From Thermomicrobiales bacterium (GTDB lineage Bacteria > Chloroflexota > Chloroflexia > Thermomicrobiales > UBA6265): DNA of 25,105 nt. The DNA is taken from contig JADLCW010000241.1 of assembly GCA_020847015.1 (NCBI GenBank), positions 1-25,105 of the forward strand, read 5' to 3'. The number at the start of each line of letters is the position of its first letter. Position 1 is the first letter of the stretch. This document shows positions 20,706 to 25,105 of this stretch, piece by piece. A model generated the notes under the pieces. It saw nothing but the letters and a program-made list of their open reading frames with translations. It was not told where the DNA came from and did no database searches. A program made the translations under genes and the position numbers.

Positions 20706-21277
20706 CGAATAACGGAACCCGTATCTTCTATCGCAAGGAGAAATTGCGCGGCGCGTGCTGGGAGTACCAGATCGAAGGCGGCTGGCTGGAAGTGCCGTGC
20801 GTCGGCGGCGCGCGCCGCCGGCTGCACCACCGCGTTGATTTATACCGGCCGCGAGAGGTCGAGGTGCGCACGCCGGACGGTGTAGTGCATCTGCATCGGA
20901 CAGGCGCCGAGCAGTGGTTTTTCCCCGATCGCTGGTTCTCCCTGCTGCGATTCGTCACCGCGGATGATCGGACCGTTGGCTATTACGTCAATTTTTCCCG
21001 CCCGCTTGCCGAATTGCGCGCCAATTACTACCGCGATCTGGATCTCGAACTCGATTTGTGGGTCGAACCGGATGGCAGCGCGACGGAACTCGACCGTGAC
21101 GAGTTCGATGCCGAGCGAGCGCTTCAGCGATTGCCGGACGAGTGGGCCAGCGCCGTCGACGCTGCCTGCGCCGAAGTCGCTCGCGCCGTGGCGGAGTGCG
21201 TGGAATTGCACGGCCCCGATATCGAAGTTGGACGCGACGCGAGCAACGGGTTGCCCCCGTTCATCCTCCGCGTCTAG
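20702..21277 (+). CDS. DUF402 family protein
   Basis: DUF402 proteins include the Staphylococcus nucleoside tri-/diphosphatase Ntdp and the RNA-linked archaeal FAU-1. The 191-aa product shows the domain pattern: RWFSLLRFVTADDRTVGYYVNFSRPL (Tyr94, Tyr95, Asn97), the acidic metal-site stretch DLDLELDLWVEPDG (Asp112, Asp114, Asp118) and ELDRDEFDAE. The N-terminal 65 residues are basic and beta-like. ATG 20702 overlaps the rsmG stop (ATGA), so translation is coupled to rsmG, which suggests an RNA or nucleotide role. Exact substrate is unknown. Confidence 0.85.
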   Translation: MTNNGTRIFYRKEKLRGACWEYQIEGGWLEVPCVGGARRRLHHRVDLYRPREVEVRTPDGVVHLHRTGAEQWFFPDRWFSLLRFVTADDRTVGYYVNFSRPLAELRANYYRDLDLELDLWVEPDGSATELDRDEFDAERALQRLPDEWASAVDAACAEVARAVAECVELHGPDIEVGRDASNGLPPFILRV

Positions 21278-21301
21278 TTCGAGTCACTCCTCCGCGAGGC
21301 T

Positions 21302-22462
21302 GTGCACGTCTGCCTTGTCTACGATTGCCTCTACCCGTGGACCGTGGGCGGCGCCGAGCGCTGGTACCGCGTTCTTGCCGAGCGACTGGTTGCCGATGGG
21401 CACGCCGTCACCTATCTCACCCTCCGCCAATGGGACGTGGCGCAGCCGCCGGAGATTCCTGGTGTCGAGATCATTGCAGTAGGGCCGCGGATGGCGCTCT
21501 ACACGGATCAGCGGCGCCGAATCTGGCCGGCGCTGCGCTTTGGGGCGGGCGTGTTCGCCGCGTTGGCGACGCGCCCTTGCCGCTACGATGTCGTGCACTG
21601 CGCCGGATTTCCCTATTTCTCAACACTGGCCGCCGGTGCTCGTCGCTGGCGTGGACGCTCCCGCCTCGTGGGCGACTGGTGGGACATCTGGTCGCGTGAT
21701 TCTTGGCGCGCCTATCTCGGTCCGGCGCGAGGATGGATCGGTCATGCCGTGCAGCGGCGCTGCATCCGGCTGCGCCACGTCGCGCTGTGCTACTCCGAGC
21801 ATCATCTTCGCCGCTTGCTGGCCGAGGGCTATCATGATGCCGCGCTCCGCATCGGCGGCATCTATACCGGCCCATCGATAGCTGCGACGCTGGAGTCGCC
21901 GGAACCCCTCGTGTTGTTTGTCGGCCGCCATATCCCGGAAAAGCGAGCGCCGGCAGTCGTGGAGGCGCTGGCGATCGTGCGCCGCGAGCGGCCAGAAGTC
22001 CGCGCCACGATCGTTGGCGATGGGCCGGATCGGCCGAACGTGGCTGCCGCGATAACCCGCCATGGGTTGCGGGAGGCGGTCACGCTGCCCGGATTCGTCA
22101 GCGATGCGGAGCTGAACCGCCTGCTGCGGCGAGCGGCCTGCCTGGTTCTCCCATCATGGCGGGAAGGATTTGGGTTGGTGCTGCTTGACGCCATAGCCCG
22201 GGGAACACCGGTTGTTACGGTCGCGGCCCCCGAAAATGCCGCGTCCGAGCTGGTCGTCGCTGGCGTCAACGGCACGATCGCCGCTTCGGCGAGTGCGGAG
22301 GATCTAGGCTCCGCAATTCTGTCGGTCATGAGCGCAGGCATGCCGTTGCGAGAGTCAACGGCGCGCTGGTGGGTGGAGCAGGCGCCAAGGTTGTCGGCGG
22401 CGGCGGGGTACGCGCAGATATTAACGGCTTATGGCGCAACGACGGTAGAAACGGCCGGCTGA
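21302..22462 (+). CDS. Glycosyltransferase, GT4 family
   Basis: GT4 enzymes are retaining GT-B glycosyltransferases that build cell-surface polysaccharides and glycolipids. The 386-aa product has the N-terminal acceptor-domain start CLVYDCLYPWTVGGAERW and the donor-domain motifs VLFVGRHIPEKR, ATIVGDGPDR, LPGFVSDAELNRLL and PSWREGFGLVLLDAIARGTPVV. In the EX7E motif the second Glu is replaced by Asp (Glu288 to Asp296). The GTG 21302 start has only a close GAGG at 21296-21299. It follows the DUF402 gene by 24 bases and leads into the membrane glycosyltransferase-like gene, so it may begin an envelope-glycan locus. The sugar transferred cannot be told from sequence. Confidence 0.92.
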   Translation: MHVCLVYDCLYPWTVGGAERWYRVLAERLVADGHAVTYLTLRQWDVAQPPEIPGVEIIAVGPRMALYTDQRRRIWPALRFGAGVFAALATRPCRYDVVHCAGFPYFSTLAAGARRWRGRSRLVGDWWDIWSRDSWRAYLGPARGWIGHAVQRRCIRLRHVALCYSEHHLRRLLAEGYHDAALRIGGIYTGPSIAATLESPEPLVLFVGRHIPEKRAPAVVEALAIVRRERPEVRATIVGDGPDRPNVAAAITRHGLREAVTLPGFVSDAELNRLLRRAACLVLPSWREGFGLVLLDAIARGTPVVTVAAPENAASELVVAGVNGTIAASASAEDLGSAILSVMSAGMPLRESTARWWVEQAPRLSAAAGYAQILTAYGATTVETAG

Positions 22463-22474
22463 CCTGGATACTCA

Positions 22475-22855
22475 ATGGACATATCCCACAAGGCACTACC
22501 CACGGCAACGACCTCAACCGCCCGGTTTATTCCCCCTGCCACCAATCACTCTCCGGGCCGAACTTGTGCTGGCGCTGGCGATCTCGCTCAGCAATCAGCC
22601 TTTATGCCCGAATGGCTGTCGGGGGTCTACCTGCAAGCACCTGAAGTGTTCTGCGAGCGTGTCCCTGCCGGCCACGGCTATCGTGTCACTTTGCTGACGA
22701 CGAGCAGTTCTGGCCAGCGTTGCGCGCTCGGACCAGCCGATTGCATCGAGATCGCCCAGCTGCGGTTCGACGACGGTGACTCCGTGCGGGTGATCCGCGC
22801 CAATACTCCCGGCAGGGGGACGCCGCGCGCAATCGGCGTCGAGCAAGCATCCTGA
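22475..22855 (+). CDS. Small hypothetical protein of uncertain reality
   Basis: This frame codes for 126 aa and ends in TGATG, overlapping the next start. It is in the same frame as the preceding glycosyltransferase, 12 bases after its stop. The first 43 residues are Thr/Pro-rich with mixed third-position bases and no ribosome site. From about 22660 to 22850 the third codon positions become strongly G/C, as in real genes here, and the protein reads CIEIAQLRFDDGDSVRVIRA. ATG 22604 would give an 83-aa version. I recognise no family. It may be a small gene, a decayed remnant, or non-coding. The stop-start overlap is the best argument that it is translated. Confidence 0.35.
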   Translation: MDISHKALPTATTSTARFIPPATNHSPGRTCAGAGDLAQQSAFMPEWLSGVYLQAPEVFCERVPAGHGYRVTLLTTSSSGQRCALGPADCIEIAQLRFDDGDSVRVIRANTPGRGTPRAIGVEQAS

Positions 22856-25105
22856 TGGGTGCGATAGGTCGGACACGGTTGGCGCAGGCGGCGCGGAGGT
22901 CGTTTGCGTTCGATTGGGCAAGACTGCGCTGGGCAGCGCGCTTGGGCGGTCCGTATTTGCTGGCGCTCGTGTATCTCACCTGGGGATATGTCCATTACAA
23001 CCCTGGAACCGCGTTCAGCCTCTCCCCCGATCTCTATCGGCGCTGGGCATTCCCCGCGTTCCGCTACTCCGACATCATCTGGCTCTACCTGCGCGACGAT
23101 CTGGCAAGTCGCCCGCGTCCCTATATCGATTACCCCCTCGAATACCCGCCCCTCACCGGTCTTGCCTCGTGGCTGCTCGGTTTCGCGCCCGATTTGCCAA
23201 CCTATTTCACCCTGACCTATCTCGTGCTCGCCACCGCCATCCTCGCAACGATCTGGGCATTGACGAAGTTGCCCGGCGCTAACCCATGGTATTTCGCCGC
23301 CGCGCCGGCCATCGCCTTTTACACCGGCCACCAATGGGATCCCCTGGCGATCGGCATCACCGCGTTGTCCCTGGTCGCCGTGACGCGGGAGCGCTACAGA
23401 CTGGGAGCGCTCGGTTTGGCCGCCGGGATCTCGTTAAAGTTATTCCCGCTCGCATTCCTCGCGGCGCTCTGCGTCGAGCACATCGGTCAGCGGCGCTGGC
23501 GATGGTGCTTCGACATCGCGGTCATCGCGACCGCCGCATCGCTCGCGTTCAATCTGCCTGCAGCGCTCGCCAACCGCGACAACTGGCTCTTCTTCTTCCG
23601 CTGGAATCGCGACCGCCTCGCCGACTCCGGCATCTGGGTGCTGTGGCGCGAGGCGCCGACGGAGACGCTCACAACAGCGAGCCTGCTGGCGGCGGCAATT
23701 GGCGCAACGCTCATCGTCATCTATGCGCTGCGTATGGGAGGCCCCATTCTGCTGCCGCTCGGCGCGACATCACTACTTTGGTGGTTGCTCATCAACAAGA
23801 CCTTTACGACTCACCTGATGCTCTGGGTGTTGCTGGCGCTGGCGCTGTTGCGTCCCCCGCTTTGGCTCTGGTTAGCGACGGTGGCGGTCGATTTCGTCGG
23901 GTTTCAATTCGGCAACTTTCTCAATCTCTACAATGTTCCCGAATATCAGTCCGCCCCGTTGATTCGCAAGGCGGTCGAGAATATCTACGATCCCCTGCAA
24001 TTGGTTCGCTCGGCCGTGCTGCTGCTCTGCGTCGCCTGGGGGCTGCGCGTAATGTGGCGCCAGCGCGTCGCCGGCGGCGCGTGGCCGTTCCGCCGCGCCG
24101 GCAGGCCGATGCGAGATGAATCCTCCGGCTGGATAACGTGGTTGACATTCCCGGTGCTCAACGTGCCGCGCCCGCGAGCAATCGATCGGGATCGGTTGCT
24201 GCGCAGCATTGCCGTCTTTGGCTCGTACGTCGCCGCCACGCTGGCGTTCACGTGGCCACTGGCGCGGCGGCTGGGTGACAGCACTCCAGTCGGGTTCGAC
24301 CCACTGTTGCAGATTTGGCTGAGCCGCTGGGTGCAACACGCGCTCACCACCGACCCGCGGCGCCTCTATGAAGCGAACATTTTCCACCCCTTTCAGCATA
24401 CGCTGGCCTACACCGATGCGAACGTGCCGGGCGCTCTGCTGGCCTGGCCGATCGATCTCATCGGGCGCAATCCGATCCTGACCAATAATCTGATGATCCT
24501 CGCCTCCTTCGTCGTGGCCGCGACCGGGATGTATGCGGTCGTGTCCCACCTGACTCGCCACCGCGCCATCTCCTGGATCACCGGGTTGGCCTATGCGTTT
24601 CTCCCCTATCGTGCGATTCATCTATGGCATCTCAATTGGCTGGAGGGCGCCTGGTTGCCGTGGCTCTTCTGGGTTTTCCTGCGGTTGCTCGATTGGCCGA
24701 CTCGCGCCCGCGGCATCACGCTCGGCGTATTGACCGCCGTTTTGACCCTCACGAGCTTTTACTTCTCCGTTCAGATCGGGCTGCTGCTCGGCGTCGTGCT
24801 CGCCGTCGCTCTCGCCGCTCGTGCAATCGACGACGTTCGGCGGACGGCCGCCGCGCTGGCCATCGCCGGTTTCGTCGCCGCCATCTTAATCGTCCCGCTT
24901 TCCATTCCATATGTCGCAGTGCGGAACGAGCAGGGACTCGAACGGACTATCGCGGAAACCGAGCAGTACAAGGCGACTGTGTCGTCCTATCTGACTCTGC
25001 CGCCCTGGACCGTCCCCAATCCTCTACAGCGGCTCCTCGGCGTGCGCGCTGGCGACAACATCGCATTGACCACGGTCGGGCAGGAGCCGCATGCGGACGG
25101 CCACC
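22855..25105 (+). CDS. Large polytopic membrane protein joining two GT-C-like modules (open at window edge)
   Basis: One frame stays open for 750 codons from ATG 22855 to the end of the window without a stop; the C-terminus is missing. Module 1 (about 1-402) resembles GT87/DUF2029 polyprenol-phosphate-sugar mannosyltransferases: YPLEYPPLTG (93-102), GHQWDPLAIG (158 onward) and AGISLKLFPLAF with Lys195, among roughly ten helices. A basic linker (about 403-447) follows. Module 2 (from about 448) restarts like a GT-C protein: a helix, then FTWPLARRLGDS, GFDPLLQIWLSRW (Asp482), IFHPFQHTLAYTD and more helices. Such enzymes move sugars from lipid carriers to acceptors outside the membrane. The ATG overlaps the previous stop (TGATG); no good ribosome site is seen. 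An internal ATG at 24109 lies in the linker. Confidence 0.85.
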   Translation, partial: MGAIGRTRLAQAARRSFAFDWARLRWAARLGGPYLLALVYLTWGYVHYNPGTAFSLSPDLYRRWAFPAFRYSDIIWLYLRDDLASRPRPYIDYPLEYPPLTGLASWLLGFAPDLPTYFTLTYLVLATAILATIWALTKLPGANPWYFAAAPAIAFYTGHQWDPLAIGITALSLVAVTRERYRLGALGLAAGISLKLFPLAFLAALCVEHIGQRRWRWCFDIAVIATAASLAFNLPAALANRDNWLFFFRWNRDRLADSGIWVLWREAPTETLTTASLLAAAIGATLIVIYALRMGGPILLPLGATSLLWWLLINKTFTTHLMLWVLLALALLRPPLWLWLATVAVDFVGFQFGNFLNLYNVPEYQSAPLIRKAVENIYDPLQLVRSAVLLLCVAWGLRVMWRQRVAGGAWPFRRAGRPMRDESSGWITWLTFPVLNVPRPRAIDRDRLLRSIAVFGSYVAATLAFTWPLARRLGDSTPVGFDPLLQIWLSRWVQHALTTDPRRLYEANIFHPFQHTLAYTDANVPGALLAWPIDLIGRNPILTNNLMILASFVVAATGMYAVVSHLTRHRAISWITGLAYAFLPYRAIHLWHLNWLEGAWLPWLFWVFLRLLDWPTRARGITLGVLTAVLTLTSFYFSVQIGLLLGVVLAVALAARAIDDVRRTAAALAIAGFVAAILIVPLSIPYVAVRNEQGLERTIAETEQYKATVSSYLTLPPWTVPNPLQRLLGVRAGDNIALTTVGQEPHADGH

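Noticed and set aside
22600..22680. Possible tRNA-like sequence near the small uncertain ORF
   Set aside because: No acceptor stem pairing, T-loop GTTCGA motif or anticodon arm could be assembled.
22686..23334. Minus-strand open frames across the start of the large membrane gene
   Set aside because: Products are Gly/Arg/Glu-rich without motifs and conflict with the clear hydrophobic pattern on the plus strand.

Overview
The window is GC-rich bacterial chromosome packed with housekeeping genes. Many starts are GTG, purine-rich ribosome binding sites are common, and several genes have recognisable sigma-70-type promoters (TTGnnG, 17-18 bp, TAnnnT). The gene set suggests a GC-rich Chloroflexota, most likely Thermomicrobia-like: System II cytochrome c maturation, YvcK next to gap and pgk, a bifunctional nuclease, a DUF402 protein behind rsmG, and a Tat-exported cysteine-repeat protein. 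The taxonomic call is inference from gene content, not from a marker gene comparison.

Layout. (1) 1-428, minus: N-terminal part of recO, divergent from the next block. (2) 578-4455, plus: ccdA, resB, ccsA and a TlpA/ResA-like thioredoxin, a complete System II (Ccs) cytochrome c biogenesis and thiol-reduction operon. (3) 4488-4546: a near-perfect 59-nt palindrome between convergent genes. (4) 4560-5303, minus: a Tat-signal protein with 38 cysteines after the predicted signal cleavage site, 32 of them in four 8-cysteine repeats. (5) 5667-9314, plus: yvcK, gap, pgk (central carbon metabolism). (6) 9415-11140, plus: secG, tatA, lepB, three protein-export genes in a row, the first two with their own promoters. 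(7) 11295-12232: bifunctional nuclease plus a small double-CxxC protein. (8) 12401-14684: nuoE and nuoF, a stand-alone NADH-diaphorase pair behind a textbook promoter. (9) 16700-14706, minus: an ornithine cyclodeaminase/mu-crystallin family enzyme and an EamA-type transporter. (10) 16847-17632 plus: NIF3 family protein. (11) 17835-21277 plus: dxs, rsmG, DUF402. (12) 21302-25105 plus: GT4 glycosyltransferase, a small uncertain ORF, and a very long membrane protein open to the window edge that joins two GT-C-like modules.

How they fit. CcdA and the TlpA-like protein pass electrons outward to keep apocytochrome thiols reduced, and ResB with CcsA move heme and ligate it. SecG, TatA and LepB supply export and signal cleavage, and the cysteine-repeat protein is a probable Tat substrate. 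The right end looks like the start of a cell-envelope glycan locus. Most of the window is ordinary core genome. The parts most worth a second look are the Tat-exported cysteine-repeat protein, the two-module membrane protein at the right edge, the 59-nt palindrome, and the NuoF whose extra N-terminal ferredoxin-like domain has lost its cluster cysteines.
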